From positions 1 through 64,000 of the IMG/VR virus record IMGVR_UViG_3300009790_000004: a stretch of DNA of 64,000 bases, one strand, 5' to 3'. A model generated the notes under the pieces. That model did not search any database and was not told the DNA's origin. It was given only the letters and a program-made list of their open reading frames with translations. The translations under genes and the position numbers were made by a program. This document shows positions 41,359-49,504 of this stretch, piece by piece. This stretch comes from a virus. Within the stretch, counting starts at the first letter, position 1. Each line of letters starts with the position of its first letter.

Positions 41359-43487
41359 TGTTAGATGCTGCTCTGTTCGGTAAAAGTCAATTTTTAGGTA
41401 GAGACGGATTCCGTTGGTGGGTCGGTCAGATACCCCCTATTGCCGCACAAGAGGATCAGACTGCAAAAGGAGAGGGAATAGGAAATAGATATAAAGTTCG
41501 TATTATGGGATATCATCCTTTCAATGAGGATATCCCTAACGAAGATCTTCCATATGCACAAGTTCTACTACCTGTAACTTCAGGTAGTGGTGGAGCTGGT
41601 TTTTCTCAATCAGTTAAACTACAGCAGGGTGATACTGTCTTTGGATTTTTCTTAGATGGTGATAATGCTCAAATTCCATTGATTATTGGTCATTTTGGAA
41701 GAACTTCTCAAGTAAATACTGCTGAATATCAAGCACCATTTTCACCTTTTACTGGAAAGACTGAATGGACACCTACCAATTCTAGAAATCCAGTAGATGA
41801 AACTAACGAGGATAATAAAGAATCAATGACTCCACCAGGAACAGGTGGAGAGAAAAAAGATCAGGTAGGTGTAGGACAAAAGATTATTGTTGCTGATACT
41901 TGTAAGAGTAATCCCATTTCTGAAATGGCGAATACTGTTGAGAATTTAGGACTACGAGTTAAGCAACTGTCTTTAGCTGGTGCTAATTTACAAAATGAGA
42001 TTAGAGCTGCTTCTGACTTAGTTGAGATCCAAGCGAATAAATTCGTTGGGACAATGTTCACTAAACTTTTTGATAAGTTAGAGGATCTTGGTTCTCAAGG
42101 ACTGGATAAATTATATAAAATGGTTTATCGTATAGTCTTTAAGCTTACAAAATCTCGTACTGCTGCACATAGAGCAGGAGTTGCAGCACAAACTGCTATG
42201 GTTCCCCCTACAGCATTTTTGCAGGAATCTATTGGTTGTGTCGCAGCTAAAGTTGTTGAAGGATTGAGTGGTACTATTGAAGATCTACTCAAAGGATTTA
42301 TAGATGAAGGAAGAGATTATGCTGGATGTATGGGTGCTCAGTTTGTTGGAGCATTTTTAAATACGATTACTGATAGTATTGATAACTTAATGTCAGGTCC
42401 GTTATCTTTAGTGGCAAAAATTATCGCCCCAGGATTTAATGTCTCTGACTTTTTATTAAGTGCTGCTGGTAATATTGAGGATATCGCTTCATTCCTTGAT
42501 TGTAATCAGACTAATACTGGTAAGTGTCCATCAGATAAACAATATGTTGTAGGTGGTAGTAGTGAAGAGAAAGGAGATGATCCTTTTGCATATGTTATGA
42601 ATGCAATGAATATATCTAAGGGTGCTGCTGACCTTACTAATGCTTTTGAACAGAAATGGGGTAAGTGGGATATCTTTGGTGATGGTAGTCTATTAGAAGA
42701 TACTGGTAGTGGTACTATTCCTGGTGGTTGTTATGGTGGTAAGAAATCTAATTGTACTGGACCATATATTGAAATATTTGGTGGTGGTGGATCAGGTGGT
42801 ATTGCCAAACCTATTCTTGGTTACTTTGTAGACAACACTCCTGGATTGAGAAAGTTAGTTGGTGGAGTGAAGAGAACAGCAAGTATTATAGGTGCTGAAA
42901 TAAAAGTACCTGGTCGTGGATATCGTTATCCTCCCATAGTTAATTTCAGAGACAAATGTGATATAGGATATGGTGCTGTTGGTCATGCTATTCTTAATGA
43001 AGAAGGTGGTATAAAAGAAATTGTTATGGATTCTATTGGGGAAAATTATCCTGCTATAGTAGATGATGATACAGCAACACCAATAGGAATTACAACTGTT
43101 CATATTGGTGCTGGTGGAACAGGTTATAAACCATCAGATCCTATTGTTATTCCTGGTGTTAGTCCTACTGGTAATGTCTATATTCCTGTACCTGAAACTA
43201 ATGTCACTTGGCCAGATGGAGATCCAGTAGATCCTACTACAGGAATATCTACTTTCGTTACTGGACCTGGATTTGGTAAGACTACACCAATATATCAAAC
43301 TGTTATAGATCCTGATACTGGTACTATAGTTGAGGTTAAGGTTCTAAATATATTGAGGTTTGATGAGACTCTTCCTAATATTATCGTTAAGAGTGATACA
43401 GGAACGGGTGCTATATTAAGACCTGTCTTTGGGGATGTTCCGAAGGCTACTCAGGTTGGTATTATATCCGCAATCGACTGTATCTAA
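41358..43487 (+). CDS. gp5: Baseplate hub gp5-like protein (OB-fold, no lysozyme)
   Basis: The 709-residue protein starts with FRWWVGQIPP, YKVRIMGYHPF, DLPYAQVLLPVTSGSGG and GDTVFGFFLDGDNAQIPLII leading to GHFG. These are the features of the gp5 N-terminal OB-fold. A long helical region (residues about 200-430) and a C-terminal beta domain with GRGYRYPPIVNF and GGTGYKPSDPIVI (repeated GxGYxxPP motif) follow. No lysozyme motif is present. It forms the central spike base; the beta-helix is encoded by the next genes. Confidence 0.78.
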   Translation: MLDAALFGKSQFLGRDGFRWWVGQIPPIAAQEDQTAKGEGIGNRYKVRIMGYHPFNEDIPNEDLPYAQVLLPVTSGSGGAGFSQSVKLQQGDTVFGFFLDGDNAQIPLIIGHFGRTSQVNTAEYQAPFSPFTGKTEWTPTNSRNPVDETNEDNKESMTPPGTGGEKKDQVGVGQKIIVADTCKSNPISEMANTVENLGLRVKQLSLAGANLQNEIRAASDLVEIQANKFVGTMFTKLFDKLEDLGSQGLDKLYKMVYRIVFKLTKSRTAAHRAGVAAQTAMVPPTAFLQESIGCVAAKVVEGLSGTIEDLLKGFIDEGRDYAGCMGAQFVGAFLNTITDSIDNLMSGPLSLVAKIIAPGFNVSDFLLSAAGNIEDIASFLDCNQTNTGKCPSDKQYVVGGSSEEKGDDPFAYVMNAMNISKGAADLTNAFEQKWGKWDIFGDGSLLEDTGSGTIPGGCYGGKKSNCTGPYIEIFGGGGSGGIAKPILGYFVDNTPGLRKLVGGVKRTASIIGAEIKVPGRGYRYPPIVNFRDKCDIGYGAVGHAILNEEGGIKEIVMDSIGENYPAIVDDDTATPIGITTVHIGAGGTGYKPSDPIVIPGVSPTGNVYIPVPETNVTWPDGDPVDPTTGISTFVTGPGFGKTTPIYQTVIDPDTGTIVEVKVLNILRFDETLPNIIVKSDTGTGAILRPVFGDVPKATQVGIISAIDCI

Positions 43488-44491
43488 TGACTGCAAAACA
43501 AAAGAACTATAATAGAAGAGTCATTGACTGTAGAGGTCCACATTTCAGGATTGATAGTGGACATCCTCAGGTAGGACAGTGTGGTGCTGAAGTAGTTAAA
43601 CTCTATGCTACCAATGATAATGAGGATGTATTCTTACTTTCTCATAGTCAAGGTGGGTTATCTAGAATTTCTGCTGATAAAACATTAGAGGTTCGTGTTG
43701 GTGATAGGAATACACCAGGAAAGAATGATCTTAGGATTACTGCTGCTAATGGAAACATCACAGTTAATGCTGATAATGGTTCTATAAATGTAAAAGCGAA
43801 AAATGTCATGGTCAAAGCAGATCAGGATCTTGATCTTAATGCTGGAAGGAATGTTAATATTACTGGTGGATCTGGTAGAATTATGTTGAAGGCAAATACT
43901 GTTGCTGCATCAGGAAAGAGGGGTAATTTAATTCATAAAACTTTTGGACTTAAAATGTTTGCGAGTTCTTATGTTCCTAATAATATTCTTCAGGCAGCAT
44001 TTGGTGCTGATGCTTCAATCAATACATTAACTAAAGGTGCATCTGCATTTTCATCTATGGCTAGTGGTGGATTTGGTGGTTTTATTGCCGACTCTGTATT
44101 ATCTGAGACTGGTCTTGGTGGAGCATTAGGTGGACAACTTTCTGGTGAATTAGGAGGACTATTCTCTCAAGCAACTGATTCAATAGGTGGACTTGAAGGA
44201 AAACTAGGTGGATTAACGGATAAACTAGGTGGATTGGCAGATAAGTTACCATCAAACTTAGATGGTTTGGGTTTATCAAAAGGACAGTTGAGTAACATTA
44301 CTAACAAGTTGGGTAATTTTGATACTAGTAAGTTTAGTGGTGTTCTTGAAGGTGGTTTGGGTGATATAAGTAGTTCGTTGACTTCTGGGTTGGGTGGAAT
44401 TGAAGGAAAACTCGGTGATGTAGTTAGTAAGATAGATACTGATAAGATAACAAATAAGTTAGGTGATCTAACAGATAAACTAGGAGGTTAA
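43487..44491 (+). CDS. Spike beta-helix protein (334 aa)
   Basis: The N-terminal 100 residues carry the VgrG/gp5-C-like beta-prism repeat pattern (ITAANGNITVNADNGSINVK, then AKNVMVKADQDLDLNAGRNV). The second half is a Gly/Leu/Asp repeat (LGGLTDKLGGLADKL, LGDLTDKLGG) of amphipathic helices. It starts in a one-base overlap with the gp5-like gene. Likely the trimeric needle or its accessory part at the tail tip. Confidence 0.72.
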   Translation: MTAKQKNYNRRVIDCRGPHFRIDSGHPQVGQCGAEVVKLYATNDNEDVFLLSHSQGGLSRISADKTLEVRVGDRNTPGKNDLRITAANGNITVNADNGSINVKAKNVMVKADQDLDLNAGRNVNITGGSGRIMLKANTVAASGKRGNLIHKTFGLKMFASSYVPNNILQAAFGADASINTLTKGASAFSSMASGGFGGFIADSVLSETGLGGALGGQLSGELGGLFSQATDSIGGLEGKLGGLTDKLGGLADKLPSNLDGLGLSKGQLSNITNKLGNFDTSKFSGVLEGGLGDISSSLTSGLGGIEGKLGDVVSKIDTDKITNKLGDLTDKLGG

Positions 44492-44493
44492 TC

Positions 44494-44799
44494 ATGACAA
44501 TGACTAAGGCCATGAATGGCCAAGAAAAAACTGTATTTGGTGGATCAGTAGAATTCTCAGACGAGACAAATTTTATTGCTGATACTAAATTCGATGGCAA
44601 TCTTGTTGTTAATGGTAATTTGGATGTAACTGGTAGTGCTACTATAAATGGGGATATGGTTGTGACTGGGGAACTTGAGATACAGGGAGATCTTAAATTA
44701 AAAATCGGTGGTAACACATATACTGTATCTGGAACCAAATTGACAGGAAATCAAGGTAATCTTTTATCGCCATCAGATAGGGTGTTGACACTGAGCTAG
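44494..44799 (+). CDS. Beta-solenoid spike tip-like protein (101 aa)
   Basis: The sequence consists of regular short strands (FDGNLVVNGNLDVTGSATIN, then GDMVVTGELEIQGDLKLKIG), typical of a small beta-helix or bactofilin-like solenoid. It directly follows the spike gene and could be its tip or a connecting piece. The last 5 codons overlap the -35 box of a consensus promoter. Confidence 0.65.
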   Translation: MTMTKAMNGQEKTVFGGSVEFSDETNFIADTKFDGNLVVNGNLDVTGSATINGDMVVTGELEIQGDLKLKIGGNTYTVSGTKLTGNQGNLLSPSDRVLTLS

Positions 44800-44813
44800 T
44801 AGAGTGGTATAAT
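44785..44813 (+). promoter_or_regulatory. Perfect consensus sigma-70 promoter
   Basis: TTGACA (44785-44790), a 17-base spacer and TATAAT (44808-44813), 12 of 12. It lies in the end of a late structural gene but faces the non-coding region and talC. Predicted start about 44820. Confidence 0.88.
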
Positions 44814-44819
44814 TTGTTT

Positions 44820-45041
44820 GTTGGGTTGATCGCCCAACATGGGAGTGACTGAATAAACTTGCTGGCATATGGCTAGTTAAGGTGATGCAACAGGCGTGGT
44901 GGCCGCTAGGAGGAGTCTCCTAGAACTAACTTACCAGTTAGGTTGTAGACTGATCGGAAAAATCTACTCAATGTAGCAATGCCCCGATCCTGTTGGTACA
45001 CATAAATCCAACCTCCCCACTCAAATATTTACTGTTGAATC
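44820..45041 (+). ncRNA. Unidentified structured RNA or long leader upstream of talC operon
   Basis: About 220 bases without a convincing ORF follow a perfect promoter. Visible helices are GTTGGG (44820-44825) with CCCAAC (44833-44838); the perfect CTAGGAG-GAGT-CTCCTAG hairpin (44905-44922); GATCGG (44952-44957) with CCGATC (44984-44989); and CTAC with GTAG inside that. An outer ACCAG...GTTGGT pairing is also possible. There is no poly-T terminator before the ORF at 45042, so it may be a long 5' leader. No match to tRNA, tmRNA, RNase P, 6S or a known riboswitch was recognised. Confidence 0.6.
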
Positions 45042-45233
45042 ATGAAAGAAGAATTTCTTGAAGAAGTGGTCGTTGATGTACAGTCTCGTCGAGTAGTAGT
45101 CGTCTCCAGTCTTGGAGATAGAAAGGTAGTCGATTGTGATACATTTGACGAGTTTATGGGAGTATTAAACTTTGTTAGGAGTACATTAAGTGAAGGTGAA
45201 ATAAAGTATACTAGCGTTGCTACTGCTGACTAA
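45042..45233 (+). CDS. Small hypothetical protein upstream of talC (63 aa)
   Basis: The peptide is acidic with a beta-type start (EEVVVDVQSRRVVVVSSLGD) and a helical centre (FDEFMGVLNFVRSTL). It is the first ORF after the unidentified leader and its stop overlaps a late-type TAAATA box. No domain is recognised. Confidence 0.7.
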   Translation: MKEEFLEEVVVDVQSRRVVVVSSLGDRKVVDCDTFDEFMGVLNFVRSTLSEGEIKYTSVATAD

Positions 45234-45236
45234 ATA
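45229..45236 (+). promoter_or_regulatory. Late promoter variant (ACTAAATA)
   Basis: It overlaps the TAA stop of the upstream gene, 24 bases before the second talC start candidate (45260). Confidence 0.4.
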
Positions 45237-45238
45237 CG

Positions 45239-45913
45239 ATGGAACCAACTACATTAGGTATGAAATTATTTTTGGATACTGCGGATACAAGTTTGATTCG
45301 CAAGTATCATTCCACTGGACTCATTGATGGGGTCACAACAAATCCAACTTTAATTCGTAAGAGTGGTAGAGACCCTGAAGAGGTTTACCAAGAGATTAAA
45401 GAAATTGGTATTAGAGATATAAGCATGGAAGTCGTTGGTAATGGCGAAGAAATGCTTGTAGAAGGAAGAAGACTTGCTAGAAAGTTTGGTGATGTGGCAA
45501 CTATTAAAGTTCCATGTACTAGAGGTGGATTAGCAGCATGTAAGATTTTATCTAGTGAAGTTATTAGAGTAAATGTGACATTAATTTTTAATGCTGCACA
45601 AGCATTACTTGCTTCTAAGGCAGGTGCTAAGTATGTGTCACCATTTGTAGGTAGATTGGATGACAATGAGATTAATGGTTTAGATGTTATAGAAGAGATC
45701 CACAAACTCTATGAGGTACAGAAACAATATAATACAGAAATTCTTTCTGCTTCAATTAGAGATGTTAAGAGTGTAGTTTATTCTTTCCTTAATGGTGCTA
45801 ACTTAGTTACTATGCCACCAACAATATTCGATAAGATGTATAATCATGTTCTTACGGACAAAGGATTAGACTTGTTTGATGCTGATTGGAAAGCAGTTAA
45901 GGCTAATGGATAA
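45239..45913 (+). CDS. talC: Transaldolase (TalC type)
   Basis: TalC swaps dihydroxyacetone units between fructose-6-P and erythrose-4-P or sedoheptulose-7-P in the pentose phosphate pathway. Motifs are FLDTADTSLI, GVTTNPTLIRK, MEVVG, TIKVP (Lys90, Schiff base) and KYVSPFVGRLDD. Cyanophage talC raises pentose phosphate flux for NADPH and nucleotides. The start may be ATG 45260 (MKLFLDTAD), the more usual N-terminus, with AGG just before it. The stop overlaps the next gene by 8 bases. Confidence 0.95.
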   Translation: MEPTTLGMKLFLDTADTSLIRKYHSTGLIDGVTTNPTLIRKSGRDPEEVYQEIKEIGIRDISMEVVGNGEEMLVEGRRLARKFGDVATIKVPCTRGGLAACKILSSEVIRVNVTLIFNAAQALLASKAGAKYVSPFVGRLDDNEINGLDVIEEIHKLYEVQKQYNTEILSASIRDVKSVVYSFLNGANLVTMPPTIFDKMYNHVLTDKGLDLFDADWKAVKANG

Positions 45914-46088
45914 AATAAAATCTAATCCTAAAGATAATCCCGAAGATTACTTTACTATCACAGCAGATGGATTTGTTTGGCCACTTCAAAATGGATGTGT
46001 AGGACCAGATGAACCAATATATCATAAAGATGATATAGATTTGATAATGAATAGGATGTATAAAACTGATAATAATGATGGACCCTAA
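45906..46088 (+). CDS. Small acidic hypothetical protein (60 aa)
   Basis: The frame opens at 45876; ATG 45906 (MDKIKSNPKDNPEDYF) overlaps the talC stop and is preferred. The sequence TADGFVWPLQNGCVGPDEPI is compact, followed by an acidic helix (HKDDIDLIMNRMY). It overlaps the next gene by 14 bases. Function unknown. Confidence 0.6.
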   Translation: MDKIKSNPKDNPEDYFTITADGFVWPLQNGCVGPDEPIYHKDDIDLIMNRMYKTDNNDGP

Positions 46089-46581
46089 GGTCGTTGACAA
46101 TTTTCTACCCAAGGAAGACCATGAAAGAGTAGTAGATTTACTCCAGAATGTTTTTCCTTGGTTTTATAATGATCTTGTTGTTAGTCCGTTAGATCTTAAA
46201 GATCCTGACAAATATCAAATGGTGAGTCCTATATGGGCAGAGGGAAAATTTCATAATGAAGTTTGTCTTACTCCAGAAATTGCTGATATTTTTGGACCTA
46301 GGTTAAAAGTACAATCTTGGGTTAGAATTAAAGCAAATTTTTCACCAAAGAATACAAGAATTATAGAACAAGATTTGCATCGTGATGGAAGTTTTGGTGA
46401 CTATACTGCTGTCTATTATATTAATGGTTGCAATGGTTATACATACTTCAAGGATGGTTATAAGGTGAAAAGTGTTGCTAATCGTATAGTAATTTTTCCT
46501 AGAGATACTATGCATAGTGGTACTACATCTTCTGACTCTTATAGGCAAGTTATTAACTTTAATTATTACGGCTATGATTAA
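46075..46581 (+). CDS. 2OG-Fe(II) oxygenase-like protein
   Basis: The 168 residues show LHRDGS (His102, Asp104), MHSGTT (His147) and a C-terminal Arg157 with the strand VINFNYYGY. A GYTYFKDGYKVKSVANRIVI core matches the gene at 4205 closely. ATG 46078 is an equivalent start. It comes after talC and before a nitrilase-family gene; no substrate is evident. Confidence 0.8.
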   Translation: MMDPKVVDNFLPKEDHERVVDLLQNVFPWFYNDLVVSPLDLKDPDKYQMVSPIWAEGKFHNEVCLTPEIADIFGPRLKVQSWVRIKANFSPKNTRIIEQDLHRDGSFGDYTAVYYINGCNGYTYFKDGYKVKSVANRIVIFPRDTMHSGTTSSDSYRQVINFNYYGYD

Positions 46582-47440
46582 ATTCGGTGGTGCTCAAATT
46601 CCTGTAGGAATTAATATACAATCTAACAAAAAAGAAATTTTAAAAGCAATTGACTGGGCAAAAGAAAATGAAGTTGACCATCTTTTGACACCAGAAGCTG
46701 CTTTATCAGGATGGGATCGTGAGTGGATTACCCATATAGATGAAATTAAAGATGCATTAAAAGAGATAGAAGATGCTCAAAAAGCAGCAGGAATATATTT
46801 ACACTTAGGAACCAATTTTGTAGAACCAGAAGAGAAAGGTATAATCAATAGAAATGAAATCAGACATTATGATTCTGATGGTATACTAAGAGGTGCTACA
46901 TACAAGACTCTTTGCGTTGATATGGAAACTGCTCTTGGCAGAGATCCACAAATAGATTCATTTACTATTATTGATCTTGTTAAAGATGATGAGCAACAAT
47001 GTCTTGGTGCTGGATTGATATGTAATGATATGTGGGGATATGCAGAGGCATCTACTAAACCTATTACTACACTATACAAAGAACTAGGAATACTTGATGT
47101 AATATTACATGCAACTAATGGTGGAAAAACCGATCCAAGTAATCCATCATGGTTAGTATTTGAGAAATGGCATGATGCATATTTAAGAATGGCAGCATGG
47201 AATTGTATGGTTCCTATATTTACTGTTGATGCTTGTACTGATTGGAGATGGGATGGAAATGAGGATGAAGTAGACAAATACACTACATCTAGTGAGAGTG
47301 GATGGATCAATAGCCAGGGATGGCAGACTAAGGTTCCAAGAAGGGGTCGTCAGTATTTTACATATGAATTTGAACCACCAGTTAAGACAAAACTATCTGA
47401 TGTTTATAATGACATAGGTGGTAGGTTGTATAGAAAATAA
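46574..47440 (+). CDS. Carbon-nitrogen hydrolase (nitrilase/amidase family)
   Basis: The 288 residues (ATG 46574; the frame is open to 46517) show the catalytic triad of the family: Glu41 in LTPEAALSG, Lys111 in GATYKTLC and Cys150 in AGLICNDMWG. The N-terminal QIPVGINIQSNKKEI and the HATNGGKTDPS segment support a four-layer nitrilase fold. Substrate unknown: amidase, carbamylase or deaminated-glutathione-type. It is uncommon to see this family among phage metabolic genes. It overlaps the oxygenase end by 8 bases. Confidence 0.8.
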   Translation: MIKFGGAQIPVGINIQSNKKEILKAIDWAKENEVDHLLTPEAALSGWDREWITHIDEIKDALKEIEDAQKAAGIYLHLGTNFVEPEEKGIINRNEIRHYDSDGILRGATYKTLCVDMETALGRDPQIDSFTIIDLVKDDEQQCLGAGLICNDMWGYAEASTKPITTLYKELGILDVILHATNGGKTDPSNPSWLVFEKWHDAYLRMAAWNCMVPIFTVDACTDWRWDGNEDEVDKYTTSSESGWINSQGWQTKVPRRGRQYFTYEFEPPVKTKLSDVYNDIGGRLYRK

Positions 47441-47453
47441 CATAAGTAAAAAT

Positions 47454-47461
47454 GCTAAATA
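47454..47461 (+). promoter_or_regulatory. Late promoter variant (GCTAAATA)
   Basis: It stands 27 bases before the first exported-protein gene, the same spacing as other NCTAAATA boxes here. Confidence 0.5.
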
Positions 47462-47487
47462 GAGAGGCCAAGAAGTATCATTCTTAA

Positions 47488-47985
47488 ATGAAAAAACTTA
47501 TACCTTTCCTGATGCTTGCGAGCCTTGGTGCTATTGCTAGTCCAGCAAAGGCAGACCTAACATCTAGATTTACTTCCAGTGTCCAACTGCAAGTCAATGC
47601 TGCTGCAACACAGATGCAGAGAGTAGGTAACTCTTATAGTATCTCTGGTACTAATGTAGACACAACTGATGGTACGACAGCTAACACAGTGTCAGCTGGT
47701 TCCATAGCATCGGGTGTCTATGGTCCTGGTACTATTAGTGCTGTTCAAGACGATCCAGGTGAGGCGTTCAGCTTCTCAACTGCGTTCACTCAAGGAGATG
47801 CTCTGGTAACATCTGCTCCTTCAGTAGGTGCTGTTAGTGCATTAAGTAACCAATTGTCTACTGGGGCTGGAACCGCAGGATCCCTGGCTGGGACTGTGAC
47901 TTCGCAAGGTGCTCTGACCTTAACAGCTGGTGGGGCTGGTACTGTAGCTACGGGTCAGTTTGTATCTGAGCTTCAAATCGACTAG
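47488..47985 (+). CDS. Exported protein with signal peptide (165 aa)
   Basis: It has a typical signal peptide: MKKLIPFLMLASLGAIASPAKA, with cleavage probably after AKA. The mature part is Ser/Thr/Gly/Ala-rich and looks repetitive and beta-structured (SISGTNVDTTDGTTANTVSA). No cysteines. It is the first of three consecutive genes with signal sequences and may be exported to the cell envelope or assembled there. The function is not known. Confidence 0.75.
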   Translation: MKKLIPFLMLASLGAIASPAKADLTSRFTSSVQLQVNAAATQMQRVGNSYSISGTNVDTTDGTTANTVSAGSIASGVYGPGTISAVQDDPGEAFSFSTAFTQGDALVTSAPSVGAVSALSNQLSTGAGTAGSLAGTVTSQGALTLTAGGAGTVATGQFVSELQID

Positions 47986-47990
47986 GAGCC

Positions 47991-48458
47991 ATGAAAAGGC
48001 TTATAACTATATTACTATTACTAAGTAGTGCTGGTGCTGCAAGAGCAGTGCCAGTGGTCCCCAATTTTCAGCAGGGCTCAATGACGAGCCATACCGAAAC
48101 TGAATCTACAGTGACGGAAACCATAAATTCCATAGATTATCGTACAGGATGGGAATACTCAGTGACTGGGGTAGGCATCGACAACAATGGCGAGGCTTTG
48201 AATCCCCCAACATCAACCTCAACAGTAACAATCAACCCAACAGTGGGGTCAGGAGAAGGAGCCATAACAGGGGCAGTAACTTCTTCGTTCGATGCTTTAG
48301 ACATGTCAGCAACAAACAACTTCACGATTCACGAACCTGGCGGAGCCTTTCAATTCAGTCAGAGTTATCAAGGACCAGGTATGACCAACCAGACCCTGAT
48401 ACAAAGAGTCACCACCATAAAAAGTGTGACAGACACAACAAGTACATTCACTCAATAA
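47991..48458 (+). CDS. Exported protein with signal peptide (155 aa)
   Basis: The signal peptide MKRLITILLLLSSAGAARA has a cleavage site after ARA. The mature part (SMTSHTETESTVTETI, then a Thr/Ser/Asn-rich stretch, ending GPGMTNQTLIQRVTT) has the same low-complexity beta-type composition as the previous one, and the two share general layout. Base composition is visibly higher in C and G than in the flanking genes, which may indicate transfer. The stop overlaps the next gene's apparent start by three bases. Confidence 0.75.
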   Translation: MKRLITILLLLSSAGAARAVPVVPNFQQGSMTSHTETESTVTETINSIDYRTGWEYSVTGVGIDNNGEALNPPTSTSTVTINPTVGSGEGAITGAVTSSFDALDMSATNNFTIHEPGGAFQFSQSYQGPGMTNQTLIQRVTTIKSVTDTTSTFTQ

Positions 48459-49504
48459 GGAAGCTATGTCTACTCCTTGCTCTAAGTGCCAATGCAATCC
48501 CTGCGTATGCGGAAGGGGTAGGAGGAGTTAGTGCTACTGCAAATCCAATCGCCAATAGTTCTGGCTCAGTAACTAACCAGGCAATACAAGTTTTACAAGG
48601 TCCATATGTAACCAACACCTACGGTGGTGGTGTTAGCTGTCAAGGTACGACTCTTAACATGACACCGTATATTCAGTTTGCCGACTCTAGGAAGTGGCCA
48701 TGGGAAGATTACTATAACGAACCACAATATAATCTAACAGATGTAGAAGGAAGGACAGTTAAACAGACAGTAACAGTAAAGAACTATCCTTGGGAGTCAT
48801 GGTACGATGATCGTACTAAGGCAGATGGTAGTAGATGGTTTGAAGATGGAGATGATATACAAATAGAAATAGATGTACCAACTGCTGATGGTGTACCTGA
48901 TATTGTAGGTAGTGGTGGGGAAATGACCCCGACATGGTACAAACCAGTGCGTACTGATATGAGAGCAAACCAGTCCTTTAACATGGGTCTCTCTGCTACT
49001 CTCTCAATACCATTGAATAGAGGTATGCAAAGGAGATGTAAGGAGGCAGCAACAGCACAGATTAATCATCAAATACAGTTGACATCTAATAAGCGACTTG
49101 ATTTTGAAATCGCAAGATTGAAAAATTGTGGTGAGTTAAAAAAAGCTGGAATATTTTTCCACCCTGCATCGCCGTATCATAGTATATGTGCTGATGTTGT
49201 AGTAACTGCACCAGGTGGTCAGATCATGCCACACGAGCATCAGATACCACAACCTAATTGGACGGTTCCTTCTTCAGAGTCTTCTTCTTCTTCCCAAAGT
49301 TCAGAGGTAACATCCCCTTCTTCTCTCGATAACGGTTCGTCATCTGTTCAGACAAATTCGGACGGTGAGGGGTCTGACCAAGCATCGTCTTCACCTTCGT
49401 CATCACTTTCTTCACAATCGGCTTCACAACTTTCAAAAGAAGATCAGCTAGGGGTTTTGCAAGTAGGGCAGATGTCGTTGCCACAGCAGCAATCGATGCC
49501 GTAG
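48455..49504 (+). CDS. Third exported protein, no ATG start visible (349 aa)
   Basis: An intact frame begins with a clear signal peptide (RKLCLLLALSANAIPAYA) and runs to 49504, but no ATG, GTG or TTG precedes the signal sequence. The nearest codon is ATA 48455, overlapping the upstream TAA stop like an ATGA junction that has mutated. The mature protein contains PWEDYYNEPQYNLTD, FNMGLSATLSIPLNRGMQRR and RLDFEIARLKNCGELKKAGI, reminiscent of proteins seen in other cyanophages. The last 80 residues are Ser-rich and antisense to a minus-strand gene. Confidence 0.6.
   Translation: MRKLCLLLALSANAIPAYAEGVGGVSATANPIANSSGSVTNQAIQVLQGPYVTNTYGGGVSCQGTTLNMTPYIQFADSRKWPWEDYYNEPQYNLTDVEGRTVKQTVTVKNYPWESWYDDRTKADGSRWFEDGDDIQIEIDVPTADGVPDIVGSGGEMTPTWYKPVRTDMRANQSFNMGLSATLSIPLNRGMQRRCKEAATAQINHQIQLTSNKRLDFEIARLKNCGELKKAGIFFHPASPYHSICADVVVTAPGGQIMPHEHQIPQPNWTVPSSESSSSSQSSEVTSPSSLDNGSSSVQTNSDGEGSDQASSSPSSSLSSQSASQLSKEDQLGVLQVGQMSLPQQQSMP

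Noticed and set aside
44820-45041. tRNA, tmRNA, RNase P, 6S, cobalamin riboswitch, hammerhead or group I intron
   Set aside because: No T-loop sequence, no tmRNA tag frame, no conserved P RNA blocks, no B12 box, no CTGATGA/GAAA core and no group I Q/R/S strings were found.
48149-48454. Upstream extension of the third exported gene to ATG 48149
   Set aside because: It overlaps the second exported gene out of frame for 300 bases and would bury the signal peptide 103 residues inside the protein.
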